From the NCBI GenBank assembly GCA_905221605.1, contig CAJNDS010002091.1:1484495-1548494 (forward strand): 64,000 bases of DNA. The letters run 5' to 3'. Shown piece after piece: positions 32,633 through 44,989 of the stretch (the first letter of the stretch is position 1; each line of letters starts with the position of its first letter). Under the pieces are notes generated by a model that searched no databases, was not told the origin of the DNA, and saw only the letters and a list, made by a program, of their open reading frames with translations. A program made the position numbers and the translations under genes. The DNA comes from Symbiodinium natans. Lineage: Eukaryota; Sar; Dinophyceae; Suessiales; Symbiodiniaceae.

Positions 32633-35600
32633 TCTTACGCTGGGCAGCCTGCTCCAGAGCGAGACCCGGCCGCGCATCCGCGCCCGGTCGCGCTTGCCCG
32701 TCGCGTCGGACGGGGCAAACCAAGGTGGTGTCAACCGCGATTTGCGCCCCCTGCCACAAAGGCAGGCCGTTGGCCACCACCTCGATCCGCCGACCATCGG
32801 TCGCCGGCACGTCGAGGTTGAGGTCCCGGAGAGCGACGCTGGTGGCCACCCGGGCGCCGGCCTCACGGCAGATGCGAGCAGCAGCCCGCTCCAGTGGCCC
32901 CGCTCTATGCGCGAGCACCCCAACCTGTGCGCAGGCGAAACGGTGGTCCCCGAGCTCATCGAGGGTTCCGCCGCAGCGGCATCGGCGTGGGGCGAGCGGC
33001 AACGCCAGTCGTAGCCGCCGAAGCAGGAAGATGCGGAACTCCCCACTGTCGACGACGAAGTCCGGGCAGCTCGGGATGTTGGTGATCGCGCAGCTGGCAC
33101 CTTCGCCGCTTTGGGACAGCAGCAGCGCCCGGGATGCACTATCCAAGTCAGAAAACAGCATCTCGAACGCGCGCTTGTCCACAGCATCTCCGGCTCCTTG
33201 CTGCCAGCCCCGCCTCGTTGGAGCAGGGGGCCCATCGTCGTCTCCGAGGTTTGGAGGGGCCATTTCCTCCAACAGCGCTGCCCACGTGGGCGCCTCGTAC
33301 CCTTGCAGGCGCAAGGTTTGCGCAGCCTGGTCGGCCTCCCTGACACTGGGGGGCACACCGGGTGCCGCAACACTCAACAGGGGCCGCATTAGTGTGGCCA
33401 ACGTGCCTGGTTGGCACTCTTGCAGCGCGGTGACCGTGTCTGCCCATGAGGCCCAATATGCTGCGTGCCTGTGCTCCCTGTAACAAGCCCAGCAAGCGAG
33501 CCCGCCAGGCTTGGCGGCCGCGTTGCCCCGCCGCGAGGGCGACCCACCCTGTTGGACCGGGAGCTGGACCTTGCCGCCTGAGGAGCAGTGCCTTGTAGTG
33601 CTGGGGACTCCCATAGGCAGTAGTGCATACGTCGCGTGCTTTCTCGAAGACAAGCGAGGCCAGCACGACGTCCTTCTCGCGCGGCTGCCGGCAGTGCAGG
33701 ACCTCCAAAGCGCTATTTACTGCGCACGGTGCCGCCGAGCGCAACGGAGGCGTACGCGGCGTCGCACGACGAAGCCATCCTGCGCTGCCTGGCAACCTTG
33801 TTGTCTGGGGGGGATGTCCCGTTGGACCTCCCTCCCAATAGTGCGAGGGGGTTCCTCGCCAGCGGCGCTCCATGCCCTGGTCTTACCGAGGTGGTCCTGG
33901 ACGTTGGCATGCTGGGAGAGTTCTTCTTGGGCAGACCGCAGCGCAGGGAGCGTCCTCTCTGGGGTGGACGTGACGTAGATGTCATCCAGGCAGGCATAGA
34001 GGCGCTCGTCCGGCCGCAACCTGAAATGAAGGTGGAGAAGGGCAGCATGTTGGCCGAGCGTGTATAACCCCGGCATCAGCGGATCGCCCTGTTCCCCTCC
34101 CTCTCCCTGCAGCACCTCGTGCCCCTGCCCCCGCTCATCATAGTAGATGTAACGGCTGGGCTGGCCATAGAAAAAGTGTGCGAACGGGAACAGGCCAGCC
34201 AGCGGGGCGTGGGAGCTCAGCGCCCGCAGCATACTGGCACGGGAGATGTGGTCGTACGCGCCCACGCCATCTATGCTCAGCACCGTTGTTCGAGGGTTGG
34301 CTTCCGTTGCGGCCCGCAACGCACGGGCCAGCGCTTCTGCGCCGGCGCGCGTGCCGAGTGCGAACTGGAAGGGCGCGCACGCCTGCCGAAACTGTTCCCC
34401 GAACTGCTGCGCCAGCGTGCGTGCCACGAGACGGCGAAACACATCCCCCATCACCAATGCCCTGACTCCGCCCGTTGGCTTAGTCAGCGCGACCATCCGG
34501 CCGATCCTCAGCGCACATGCGATCTTTCCCGGCACGTCAGCTGCAGCGAGTCTGCCTGCTACGTATGCGGCCGAGAAGCTCGGTGCTGAGCTCCTCGTCC
34601 AGCATGACCCGCAGATGCTCATTTGAACAGCCCGATGGCCCAGCCGCTGCCCCGTCGGGCTCGGCGGAGGTTGTCCAGTAGCCGCCGTCGGCAAAGTTCG
34701 ATGACGGGCGAGGAACGCGTGTCCACAGGCGGTTCGAGGGGGACCTGAACCATCGTCGGACATCATCATCAGACCCATCAGCCGGCTACGCGCGGAATCT
34801 GCAGTCGTTACCGCGGGTGCCCCAGCTGCGGCCACGCACTCGTGGAGCAACTGAGCCCATCTGCCCTCACAGAACAGGCGCTCCCGGCGCGCCAACTCAT
34901 CACGAGGGACCCGGGGGCGCCCTGAAGAGCAACATCCGCGGCGCCTGAACAAACAGTTTCCAGCCATCCAGTTCCGTGTCCGTGCCTGGGGCGTTCAGGA
35001 TCGCCTCCAGAGCGATGCGCATGGCGTTTCTCAGAAGTCCACGCATTTGTCGCGGCGGGGTTTGGAACGTGTAGACCCGTTCGCCGAATTCAGCGGCGAG
35101 ATCAATGCCGCGCATCTGGTGCAACAGTGCAGGTAGTCCGGCAGGTGAAGCCCGCGGCTGGCTGCGCTGCGCACTGCCTACCGCCCCGTGTGGATCCTGG
35201 TCGCTGTCGGTGTCGAGTTGCGTAGCCGCCACGGGCGCTCTCACCTGCCATTCGCCTCGCTGTCGCCAACGTCCGCGATGCCCGCGACCCGCCGCCCACG
35301 TCCGCGAGCGCGAGCAGCGAGCCCAGCAACGTGCGACACATGTGCATCAGCGCTGGAAGCTGCCGGCGCACGCTTGTGGCGTCGGCCACGGGGATAGGGG
35401 GTGCTATTAGCGCAGCGGCGCCCGCCGAGATGCGCGATGCTGCCGCCTCCCCGGCGAAGCGAATCAGCAACGTTTCCTGCGAGCTGGCAGCAAGGTAGTG
35501 GTTATCGGACACCAGTGCCGCCACTGCCACGGGCAGCATGATTCCGCCCTGTGTCGGCGCAACGGCCCGAAGGCGACGAAGGGCCGCGTCCGGTGTCAAC

Positions 35601-35930
35601 GTCGCGCCCGCTCGCGTCTGGCGGTCGATGGCGGACAGAAGTTCCGCCACGGAAACGGGCAGCTGGTGCCCGAATGCTGCGCGGCTGGCGCGAAACCAGG
35701 GGACACCCTCCCAGGCTCTGGCCGCCTGGTCTTCCAGCAACCCCGCGGCGTGGAGCAGCAACGGCACGAAGTACTGCGACAGCGTAGGGCGGGACTCACG
35801 AGCGGAGACCGTCGGGGGCCCCTGCCCCTGCCACAAAAGCCCCGTTGGAAATTGGGCTGCACCCTGCTGCGCGTTCCGCGGGGTGCACACGGGGGCGGTG
35901 AACTCTGGGGTCGTTTCCCCCACTGCCATC
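32630..35930 (-). pseudogene. Retrotransposon reverse transcriptase, minus-strand pseudogene
   Basis: Reads from 35,930 downward in several frames. The N-terminal part is Ala-rich (MAVGETTPEF...). A middle part carries PSGCSNEHLRVMLDEEL (about 34,640), VALTKPTGGVRALVMGDVFR (about 34,490-34,430), motif A SIDGVGAYDHISRA, motif B GEGGEQGDPLMPGLYTLGQH and motif C YACLDDIYVTSTPER. A C-terminal part (33,060-32,630) includes PLAPRRCRCGGTLDELGDH and NLDVPATDGRRIEVVANGLP. The catalytic Asp residues of motifs A and C are intact, but at least four frame changes and loss of the C-terminus at 32,630 disable it. The lost tail is of the kind found at 36,400-36,086. Confidence 0.8.
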
Positions 35931-36085
35931 GGCGCAACGGCCCCCTATACTATCCCTTGGAGCGCTCCACGCGCGTTCACGTTATTGGGCGACCACGTTG
36001 CCTGCATCCCTGTTTGGTGCAGGTGTGGCGGGGTTCGATGGGCTCCTTTTTCAACGCAGCATGTGTCTTCGAGCAGGGACCAGCA

Positions 36086-36400
36086 TCACGCCGGCAGCGG
36101 CAGGCGGCTGGCGAGGGGAGGAGCGACCTTCCAGCGCTCGTCGGCAAGAACCTCGCCGAGATCCGGCGTCAGGCCATCGACATTGGCTTTGCCTACAATC
36201 GGAAGAGAAAGGAGGCTGGCTGCGAACGCCCTGGCTGCGGCGAAGGAGAGGAGCGCAGACCAGCGGGCTACCCAACGGGCAAGGATGGGCAAGGAGAAGG
36301 AGGAGCGCCGCTCGTCGTCGCGCCAGCGTCCGCTTATCTCCAGTGAGAACACGACGAGCCGACAGCGTTGGGAGTTGAGGAGCTCAGGGTAGGGCCGCTC
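36086..36400 (-). pseudogene. C-terminal fragment of the same RT family
   Basis: The minus strand reads KERPYPELLNSQRCRLVVFS, SLEISGRWRDDERRSSFS and WVARWSALLSFAAARAFAAS, the C-terminal part that follows the point where the neighbouring RT copy is broken. It sits just upstream of that copy's N-terminus in the same orientation, so the two are head-to-tail remnants. Confidence 0.65.
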
Positions 36401-36539
36401 CTTTGCTCGGCGGCCGGTGCGGAGGGCTGCTCCTTGTGTGTGTCGGTGGTGGGGAGGTTGTTTCTTGGAACGTGTACGCGAGCATCGATACAAACTCGGA
36501 TGTGCTCCACAAAATTTTTTCAACAACTGATCAGACATG

Positions 36540-37255
36540 TTAGCCGTTTATCAGCGACTGTTTGACGCGCCGGCTCTGATTGTCTGACAGAGCGCTTGAA
36601 GATATTGATTTCGACAGCGAAGTGATCACTGGAAAGCACGGCACAGATCCTCATGGCGTGCAGCAGTCGTGTCTGTGTGGCAATCCACGCTGGAGTCTCT
36701 TGCATGGGCTACGATTGCGCAGCTGTCAGACGAGGATTTCCTGCGTTTGATATTTATGCCACTTTATCCATTGAATACTCCGTCCTTGATTGCAGCTCAT
36801 GTGCATTTCGTTGCTTTTGTGTGTCATATGCAGCGCTGGCTGCTTCAAGGTTGCTAGGCCTAAGGCTTCCCAGAAGTGCGATAAGTCTGTTCGCTGCTTC
36901 TCCCTGCTGACCGAACGCGGTTGTTTGAGGTCCGAGTCTCTGACAGTAAACGCCAACAAATGTCGACGTGCTGCGCAACTTGAAAATGCTCGTGCAATTT
37001 GCAGACACAGCCTCATGTACAAGGAAGGCTGCATCTCCACCGCCGGTATTTTCCGGACCCACATAATCGAGATGTTGGTCGTCCGGAAGGCACGGCTCAA
37101 CAGGGACGTTTGTTCCTGAACAAGTGTCAGGGCGCAGTTGCGAAAGGCAAGGAAACGTCTAAAGCCATGGAATGAGTCGCACAAACGGCCAGATCGGGAC
37201 CATAGCCGGTTACAGTTAATCGATACGCATTGGAAAGTGTTGGCCGCATCCGGGC
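36540..37255. other. No recognised gene
   Basis: AT-richer spacer between RT fragments. No exon is supported. Confidence 0.35.
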
Positions 37256-37261
37256 CGCCTG

Positions 37262-37800
37262 CATCCGAGCGCCCGGCCCACGAGGCAGCGGAACACGTCG
37301 CCCGTCGCGATGCCGCGAACTCCGCCGTCAGGCTTGCAGAACGCCGCAAAGCGAGCCAAAACCACTGCAGGGATCACATCCGCGGGCACCTCCGCGCCGC
37401 GAAGGCCAGCAGCTCCATAGCGGGCACATCAGCGAACAAGATTTTGAGATGTTCGGTGCGCATGCCCGACAGTCCCGCTGCCCCGCCCCGCCGGGCGTCG
37501 TGCAGAGCCGCAGCAATGGCCGACGGGCCGAATTGAATGGACTGGGCGGGGCGCTCCCCCATCAGGCTTCTGCAGGGGCAAAGCTAGCGGAGTCATGGTC
37601 TCAAGAATGGCTGTTCGGACGCCGGGTACAGGGTCCACAAACGCTGGTGTCGTCATTCCCGGGCGCAAACTCCTCTGCGGTGAGAACCTGGCGGGCCCTG
37701 GAAAGTTCCCCCGCTCACGCCTCCGTGCAGGCTGTTCCCTTTCGTGCTTACGGTCGGCGAGCGCTTTTGCGTCCAGACTGCGTGGGGCCAACCTGCAGGT
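37262..37800 (-). pseudogene. N-terminal RT fragment
   Basis: The minus strand in several frames reads GLSGMRTEHLKILFADVPAM (about 37,480), then RFAAFCKPDGGVRGIATGDV and FRCLVGRALG (ending near 37,262). This is the finger region of the same RT family (compare TKPTGGVRALVMGDVFRRLV in the neighbour). The palm is missing. Confidence 0.65.
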
Positions 37801-37929
37801 GAACGCCCAGCAAGGAAGCTCATTCTCCCCAGTGAAACGCTGTTGCGCGTGATAGGAGATCTTTTCGCCCTTGTGACCCCGAGGTTAGGAATGCGGGGCC
37901 AAAAGGAAAAACTTCCACGCACGCGGCGC

Positions 37930-38620
37930 GGCTACGGTGTCCGGCATTACTTTCTTATGCAGCATTACCGACGCGCTGCAACACATGCAACATTGTGTTT
38001 ACAGCGACTCAATTTTTTGGCCATTGGCTGGGCGGGAATAGGCAGACAGTGCGTGCCATCTCCGGCCTCGGACTCGAAGAAATGCACGTATCTAGCTGCG
38101 CTCCAGCGCAGGTATGCGTGAATGGCCATCAGGCCCCGTACGTTGCCGGGGCCATCGCTTCGGTGACTAACATGGTTCCGCCTCCGCAACGCGTGATACT
38201 GCCATGCACCCACCTGCCAGGCTCAGTGGCATCATTTCTGCAACTGACATAAGCAGCCCTGTACGGCCTCAGCCCTACAGCTTACTCACCGAAACTTTAC
38301 AAAGGGCCAAAAATCACACCAAAAGGCCCACGGGAGGTCTAGACCCAAAACCTTTACCTGAAAAGCAACCCCTCGCAGTTTAATTAAACCCCAGGACAGG
38401 CTAGTGCATACTGCGGCACGCACGCATTCGTCGTAGCTAAACGCAGATTGCCAAAAATGCAAAAAATGCGAACCCCCCCCCCCCCCACATCCGAGGGACC
38501 TGAATAACGCGCGGACAGACAAGTGCCTTCCCTCACCTGCGCAGGTGAGCGTTCTGTGGCGGGCCGACTTTTCGGCCTGCCTGCCTGCGAAGGCGAGCAT
38601 TTGCCTGCAGGGGGGTTGAG
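37930..38620. other. No recognised gene; poly-C run
   Basis: Contains a run of about 14 C at 38,473-38,486. No exon is supported. Confidence 0.35.
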
Positions 38621-38621
38621 C

Positions 38622-39050
38622 TAAGTCCCAAGTCTCTTGGGGTCTTAAACTCCAAGTCCCAAGTCTTTTAAGTTCTTAAACTCCAAACAAATCCCAAGTC
38701 TCGGGGCCTTAAGCTCTCCAAGTCCCAAGTCTCTTGGAACCTCAAACTCCAAGTCCCCAATCTCTTGGAACCTCAGACTCCAAGTCTCAAGTCTCTTGGG
38801 GCCTTAAATTCCACGTCCCAAGTCTCTTATTATGGTCTTAAAATCCAAGTCCCACATGCACGTCCCAAGTTTGTTGGGGCCTCTCCACGAGACTTGGAAT
38901 TGGAGTTTAAGGCCCCAACAGATGTGGGCTTGGAGTTTAAGGCCCCCAGAGACTTGGGAATTGGAGTTTTAGGCCTCAACAGACTTAGGACTTGGGGCCT
39001 TCAGCTCCAAGTCCCAAGTCTCTTAGGGCCTTGAACTCCAAGTTCACTGC
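38622..39050. repeat. Minisatellite that switches orientation
   Basis: About 30-bp units of the form CCAAGTCCCAAGTCTCTTGG plus GGCCTTAAACT run forward from 38,622 to about 38,885. Three units then run as reverse complements (GAGACTTGG... GGAGTTTAAGGCCCC) to about 38,990, and the forward form returns to about 39,045. The core CCAAGTCTCTTGG is itself nearly palindromic. Confidence 0.9.
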
Positions 39051-39081
39051 CAAGCACTAGTCCGTTACGAATGCACGCTAG

Positions 39082-39512
39082 TTAACCGAAAAGCAGCGCA
39101 CGCACTCTCTTGTTTTCGACTCGTTGGCGCAGAAAGGATCCTGGCCGGTGAAGGGGGAAGCCCGGGCACCGGACGGATGAACTGCAGAGGAATGCTGGAT
39201 GGAAGCTTCGGACAGCTACTTCGTGAAGGCCAGGAGGCAGATCGGTGACAGCGAATACGGCAGTGCGGCAAGGAAGACAAAGGATGGTTGGTGGGGAGGC
39301 AGAGACAAAGTTCTGAAAGAAACGGACTAGCACGCAAGGGTCTCGATCTTCGCCGGGTCGGGCGGCCGCTCATGACGTCCGACGATCTCTCCCAAGGACT
39401 TAACCTGTGGCTTCAGCAACACCAACTTGTCGATCGCCATTGCAAACCCAATGCAGGTGCACACATCGAACAATTCAACCAGTCTGCTCCAGAATGAAGA
39501 CAAGGAAGCCAA
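39082..39512 (-). pseudogene. Possible Ty3/gypsy-type polymerase relic
   Basis: The minus strand reads AMAIDKLVLLKPQVKSLGEI then VGRHERPPDPAKIETLACV. This resembles the end of Ty3/gypsy RTs (L.P.K..F...V.(Y/F)LG..V...G...DP.K(I/V)...). The catalytic part upstream is not seen and the downstream frame is poor. A weak call. Confidence 0.35.
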
Positions 39513-39519
39513 GCGCTCT

Positions 39520-42500
39520 CGGTATGGATCACGTCACGTCATTGATGGGATTGTTCAAAAGCTTACAGGATCGTTTGGCCTCCTAAATCGAATCTTCCAT
39601 GATCTCATGACCGAAAACGGCTAATTCGAACATCGGAAGTACAATATCTTTCGAGATCTCATCCCGAGTCACTGACAACTAATTCACGGAGAGGGCTGCT
39701 GTGACATTTCAGGATGCATTGACGTTGGTGAGGATCCAGCATGCGACGCAAGCGTGTCATCGATTCTTTGGTTGCGGGCATCTTGGCACGCAGGCTGGCC
39801 CTGAACCTTGTGCAGAGCAACGAGTTGTCTGGCATTTGCAGCTTGCTGACAAGTGCTAGGTGCGACATTCGGATGTTGCACGTTGACCGCGAAGACCTAT
39901 CACGGCGGACAGGGTGATGTGATAGCAGCATGCGCAGGTTCCAATCGATTCCAGGAGCACAGATGGTCGTTAGCCTTCTTCATGTCTGCCTGCTTCAAAA
40001 TATTTGGCCAGGAGCCTCAGATGCTTGAGAGTGCCACGCCTGGCACAGCAAGCGTGCCCTGGTTAAGATCCAAGCCAATCTTTTCACCAGCGTGCTTCAA
40101 ATCAGGGCCAAACCGAGTATGGGTTGGGATGTTCCACAGACCTCGGCAAGGTTGTCAAGGCCCCCCCTTTTGTCGAGCCCTCGGCCTTCGTCGAACCCGT
40201 GTCTGGCCCTCGAGGAGCTCCCTTCTCGAATGCAGAAGAAGCCTCCCGGCCTTTGTCGAACTTCGTCTTGGCCCGTGGTTCCGGGGCCTTCGTCGAGCTT
40301 CCCCTCTGGGTGTCTTGCTCATCCGTCCTGATGCGTTTGCGCGTTGTGGCACTTCTGTTAGGCTCATGTTATTGTCGGAACGGGTTGCTGCCTCCGAAGC
40401 AGGTGGATCCAATCCAAGCTGTTCAGCTGTGTGCTTCACTGGCTTAGCTGCGCCTCGGAATTGCCTCCTGCCTCCGGAGCACATAGATGCAGCTTGTGAG
40501 CGGGGTTTCAACCATCAAACGAATCTGTTCAGCTGCACTGTTCGAGACATGCTTGGCACAGCAACCATGTTGCAGTTGGGAGATAAGCCAGTCTGTTCAG
40601 TAGTGCTCCTATAAGCGCTGCTGGACCGCCTCAGTGCGAGGCTCTGTGCCATTGCGTTCCTGTCTGCACCAAGAACTGAGACCTGCTCGCGTGCACACCC
40701 GAAAATCCGAAAATTTGCAGCATCCTGCAGCGCCAGTGCAGGGGCAATAGTTCAACAGACCGACTTAAAAGGCTGGGACCACCTGACTCTAAGAAGAGGC
40801 TGCACTGTAGGAAGGAAGGCCCGTGTAATGGCTGCTGCCCAAATCGAAGGCATTGTTTCGCAAGGTTCCCTGCGAGAGGTTCCATCAAGCGTGATTGCCT
40901 CGTGCCAAAGCCCGCTATAGGCCAGACGGCTTCCATGATTGCAACCTCACGCGCTCTCACGTCGTCGCCTTGTGTCGGCCCGTTACCGTGGCGCGACTTG
41001 CGACAAGCAAACAAGGCCTTCTTGCGCTAGGCTCACGCCTGCAGTCCAGGGTCTCCCTCCGCATAACTACAGTGTCAAAGTGTCATGTGCCTGCGTGCAC
41101 ACCCATCCCCTTCTTCTTGTGGCAGCCGTGATTCATCCCCGTATGATGCAGTATGACAGCTCTTCAGACAACCCAGGCCCAGGGTGAAAGCATTTCGGCA
41201 AAACGGCAAAACCTTCAAACACGCATGGATGTCGGAAGGGCATTGCCGATCCCCAGCAGTGTCCTGGCGGACCTGGCTGGGATCCAACCACAGGAGAATC
41301 CTTGTTGGGGCCTGAATCTGATTGTGACCTTGCCTGCTCTGCATGGTGTTCGTAGTGATACCCGCGTCAAGTATGTTGTGCTCTCAAATGCTCGTGTCGC
41401 TGGGTTGGCCATGCCCGCGACCTAGTTCCTGGTCAAGCTTACTTCTGCGGTCCAGGGCTTCTGCTTTTCAACTTTGCTTCACGAACTGGAGGTGTCTCTG
41501 CGGGCAGTTGCGGTCCAAGCCAATCTGATCAGCCACGTTGGCAGTGCCGCCTTTCTGCTGTGCGAAGATGCACATGCTCTCACGTCATGGTCCAGAATGT
41601 TGTTCGATTCTGGCTTGCCATTCTTCGTTTAGTTTAGTTCGCACGCCTCGCGAGGATTGCTTGAAGGTGGGTTTCGGCACGTGGTCGAGCCGAGAGGTTC
41701 CATCAAGGGTGATTGCCCATACACCCTCTTCTATGACATGTCCTGGACGCCCACGTGGCATCGACATGCTAACCCTGGTGAAAACCCTTCGCGTATTGGG
41801 CTCTTTTGGCGGGCGCGACCTTCAACCCTAAACCCTAAAAGGCTGCCGCTCCAGAGGTCGCGCCCGGCGCTCTTTTCTTTGCGGTGGGAGCACACGCTCC
41901 GCTACCACATAAAAAACCAAAAACGCGGCAAGCAACCCACAGCCCTCCCTACAAGACTCACACGCAAGCCCTGCACGCTTCTCACTTTGCTCGCATACTC
42001 CGATCTTGAGCCAACATACCAAACAACGTGAAATGTAATCAAAACTGGTCAAACCTCACGGTGCTTCGGGAAAACACTGGAAAACACTCCTAGGCTCTAA
42101 AAGCTGTGGCGACCAACTCTCTGCTCTGGAAGACGCTGGCAGCCCAAGGCCCACATAGAAGCTTTGGCTTCAAAATTTAGCATTTAGTTTCCTAGGCGCT
42201 TGGATTAATTTACTCAAACGTATGTCAGCTGCTTAGACAAATATCTTGAAATTCAGAATGATTCCACATACAATTTCTGGAATTCAGCAGAGTTCTCCCA
42301 AAAGCATGCGCATCCTGGGGTTGTGGTGGTGGGGTCCAGGGGGCGGGGGCACTCGCCGTTCATTTCGGTTGTTTTTTCCGTGCTCTTGTGCCTCCAGTGG
42401 AGGATTGCAGGTTTCGGACTCTTTCAAAGAGGTCTGGTTTCTTTGTCGTAGGAATCTGAAATCAGATGATCTTCTTGCTGTTGTCGCTGCTGGTCTTGCG

Positions 42501-42860
42501 GCTACTGTTGTTGCTATTAGTTTGTTAAAAGCACTACCAGCTCAAGCCGCCCGCGCATGGTAGCTGTCGAACCGGCCAAGGCCCCGACCTTCATCTCTTT
42601 AACAGCTTTCGGGGCCCACCTAACATCTCAAGGCTTTCTAGCTTTTGCCAGCTGATGGCCATTTCGAGGCTTTAGCCTCCTGCAATTGAGATTCCGCTGC
42701 AGAGCATATCCACGAGTTGGCCCGGTCCCAATTCCGGGGGAGACACCAAGATCGTCCTAGACTGCATCTTTCATTCCCAAGTGTGAGGGTTCTCGTCTTT
42801 CCGCAGGACGAGGGGAGTCTGATCGTGCCTCGGCACTTCAGGCAAAACAAGCGGATGGCA
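39520..42860. other. No supported gene; related repeats and a telomere-like string
   Basis: Strings such as GAGAGGTTCCATCAAG (40,874 and 41,693) and CCAAGCCAATCT (40,071 and 41,517) recur, pointing to diverged repeat copies. At 41,824-41,840 there are about two copies of CCCTAAA, the complement of the TTTAGGG telomere unit. A plus-strand frame at 42,400-42,560 (DDLLAVVAAGLAATVVAISL) may be a short hydrophobic exon but is not assigned. Confidence 0.35.
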
Positions 42861-42867
42861 GAGGGTT

Positions 42868-44850
42868 TTGATTCGTAAACATTCCTATCGTCGGGCCTGT
42901 CACCGAGCCTTAAGGGACGGTTGCGCAGTACCATATCGCGAGACTAATTTGCTTTTAAGCCAGGCACAAGCTAGCGCAGGCACAGTGGCATCAAGTGCAA
43001 GTCAGAGGACAAGGGAAAACACGCATGCTCAATTTGAACCAGAGCTTCCCCTCAGGCAGTCGCGAAGGCGTCAACCTAGAGGAGGGCGAGACGCAAAACC
43101 GCTGCGAGTCTTCTCGTGGAACGCAGGAGGTCTCAGCCAGCAACTGTGGGCAGAGTTCAAGGAATGGCTGCAACATCAGCAAGATCTAGACATTATCTTC
43201 ATCCAGGAGACACACTGGACCACCTCCTCCCAATTCAAGGTGCATGGTTGGACTGCAGTTTCGGGAGGACTGCCAGACGCAGAGCCTGTGAGGTCTCCTC
43301 CTGCTCCTGCATCCCTCCCACCAGTCACCAGACCAGCAACGTCCGCAGGCGTGCTCACACTACTCTCGCCAAGCATAGATTTTGCCACGCTGCATTGGCA
43401 GGACCTACATCCGGGACGTGCGCATGAAGTCCAGATCACTACGCCGCTCAGGGCAAAGTTCTCTCCTCACTGGGAAAGTCTCTTTCACACCTGTCACAGC
43501 GCACCACACCTGTGATAGCGGGAGACGTCAACTCCTCTCTTAGACCTTCTCCCCCTTTTGTAGGGGGCGTAGTTCCGGCAGGAACTTCGAAGCAGAAGCC
43601 AGTACAACAGCAGTTCCAGAAGTTTCTGCAGCGAAATTCTCTGGTTGCACTCAATACGTGGCAGGGACGGAAAGCCAACACCTATACCTCGCCACAGGGC
43701 AGCTCACAAATAGCTTTCCTGTTGACCACGAAATATTACGCAGCTCAGCTGGCTAGGAAAGTGCATGTAATCCAGGATTTCAAGCTGGGTGCGTGGAGAA
43801 AGGGAGGGCGACATAAACCACTCATCACTGCTATTCCCTTAAAAGAGGTCTGGAGGCACCCACTCTCATGCAAACTGCAGCCTGCAGTTCCTTCCAAACA
43901 GAAAATCATACTAGCCCAACATGTCCGACAGGGCACCTCCTCAGCTCAGAAGCTTAGGGAGCATGTCGATAAGGAGGTCAGACAGCTTCGAGAGCAGCAA
44001 AACGGAGCACCTCTGCACCCAGATGAGGTAAACCAAATCCTCTTAGAGCACGCAAAAACCTTTCAATCGCATGAGCAAGAGGACAGCTGCACCAGCGTTG
44101 CGCCAACTGCGCAGCCTCTTTGGCAGTTGCATAGTCAACGGCAGACTGCACTTCGGAATCTAAAAAGGGAGGACGATCCCATAAGTAAGATGGCTCGGTC
44201 CGAGCACCTAAAGCAAACCCAGCGCTCACTAGATGAGGCAGCAAAGGAACATTCCAATCAGGTCAAGAAGCAAGCCCGAACTAGAACTCATCAAACTCTT
44301 CAAGAAATATCGGAGAAGGTTAAAAAGGACCCACATGCAGCATACCGCTCGCTAAAACATGCGGCCCCATGGTCCCCTGAACCCAAAGTCTGCCTCAGAT
44401 CATCTTGCGGCCGAATACTCACAGAGTCAGAGGTGCTAGCAGAGTTCAAACGGCACAGTCTTTCCATTTTCTCTTCGCATCCCCCTCTACCTGAGGGGAC
44501 AGGACTAGCTTTACCTCAGTTGGATAGACAAAGCCTTTCGAAAGGAATAGCCTCAATTAAGCCAGAGAAGGCCGTGCCGCAAGGGTCGGCCCCAGCTTCG
44601 ATGTACCGTCTTTGCACCTCAGCGGTGGCGAACAACTACTGTGACTATCTAGAGGCTCAGTCCTCTCGGACTGCTCCAGCTCACCAGGCGAGAGAGGTCT
44701 CCTCCTGCCAGGAGCCAGAGCATATGCAGTCCAGCGCAACAACAGTCACTTCAACTGCCTTGCCATCACTGCCAGCCACAGCCAAATCGGCAGACTTGAG
44801 CTTTATTCCCAAGCCGTCTAAGCCAGCCTCTAAGCCGGAGAATCTAAGAC
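42868..44850 (+). pseudogene. LINE 1: endonuclease and start of RT, truncated
   Basis: The plus strand at 43,100-43,450 carries RVFSWNAGGLS and DIIFIQETHWT, the first two motifs of an AP-type endonuclease (EN). A frameshift near 43,450 leads to the long frame 43,512-44,903, with IAGDVNSSL (the GD.N motif) and GSSQIAFLLTT, where the usual SQID has lost its Asp. GRHKPLI near 43,810 is the likely His motif. A linker with long helices follows (44,000-44,500). The RT finger begins with SIKPEKAVPQGSAPASMYRL and FIPKPSKPASKPENLR, and then the homology stops at 44,850. Loss of the 3' part is unusual for a LINE copy, which normally loses its 5' end. Confidence 0.75.
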
Positions 44851-44880
44851 TGGCTCAAGCTTTGGCTCAAGGCTCAAGGC
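44851..44880 (+). other. Tandem strings resembling the end of a dinoflagellate spliced leader
   Basis: ACTGGCTCAAG, CTTTGGCTCAAG and GGCTCAAGG follow one another at the point where LINE 1 homology ends. The dinoflagellate spliced leader ends in TTTTGGCTCAAG, so this could be a degraded relic-leader array marking the 5' end of the next element. The match is short and could be chance. Confidence 0.3.
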
Positions 44881-44989
44881 CCTGGGGAGAGGAGTTAGCG
44901 TAGTTAGCCTTCGTGCCATTGCTGCTGTCCCTTGAGATCTCTGTTGATTGCTGTTCATAGGCGTTTGCTTACCTGCTGAGTTTCGACGC

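Noticed and set aside
32578-33483. 301-codon plus-strand ORF
   Set aside because: It is the antisense shadow of the RT pseudogene C-terminal region, Arg/Ser/Pro-rich without motifs.
35498-36392. Plus-strand ORFs of 282-284 codons
   Set aside because: Antisense shadows of the minus-strand RT N-terminal part; biased composition only.
42246-42563. 105-codon plus ORF with a hydrophobic C-terminal stretch
   Set aside because: One short hydrophobic segment is not enough to call a gene, and no splice or family support was found.
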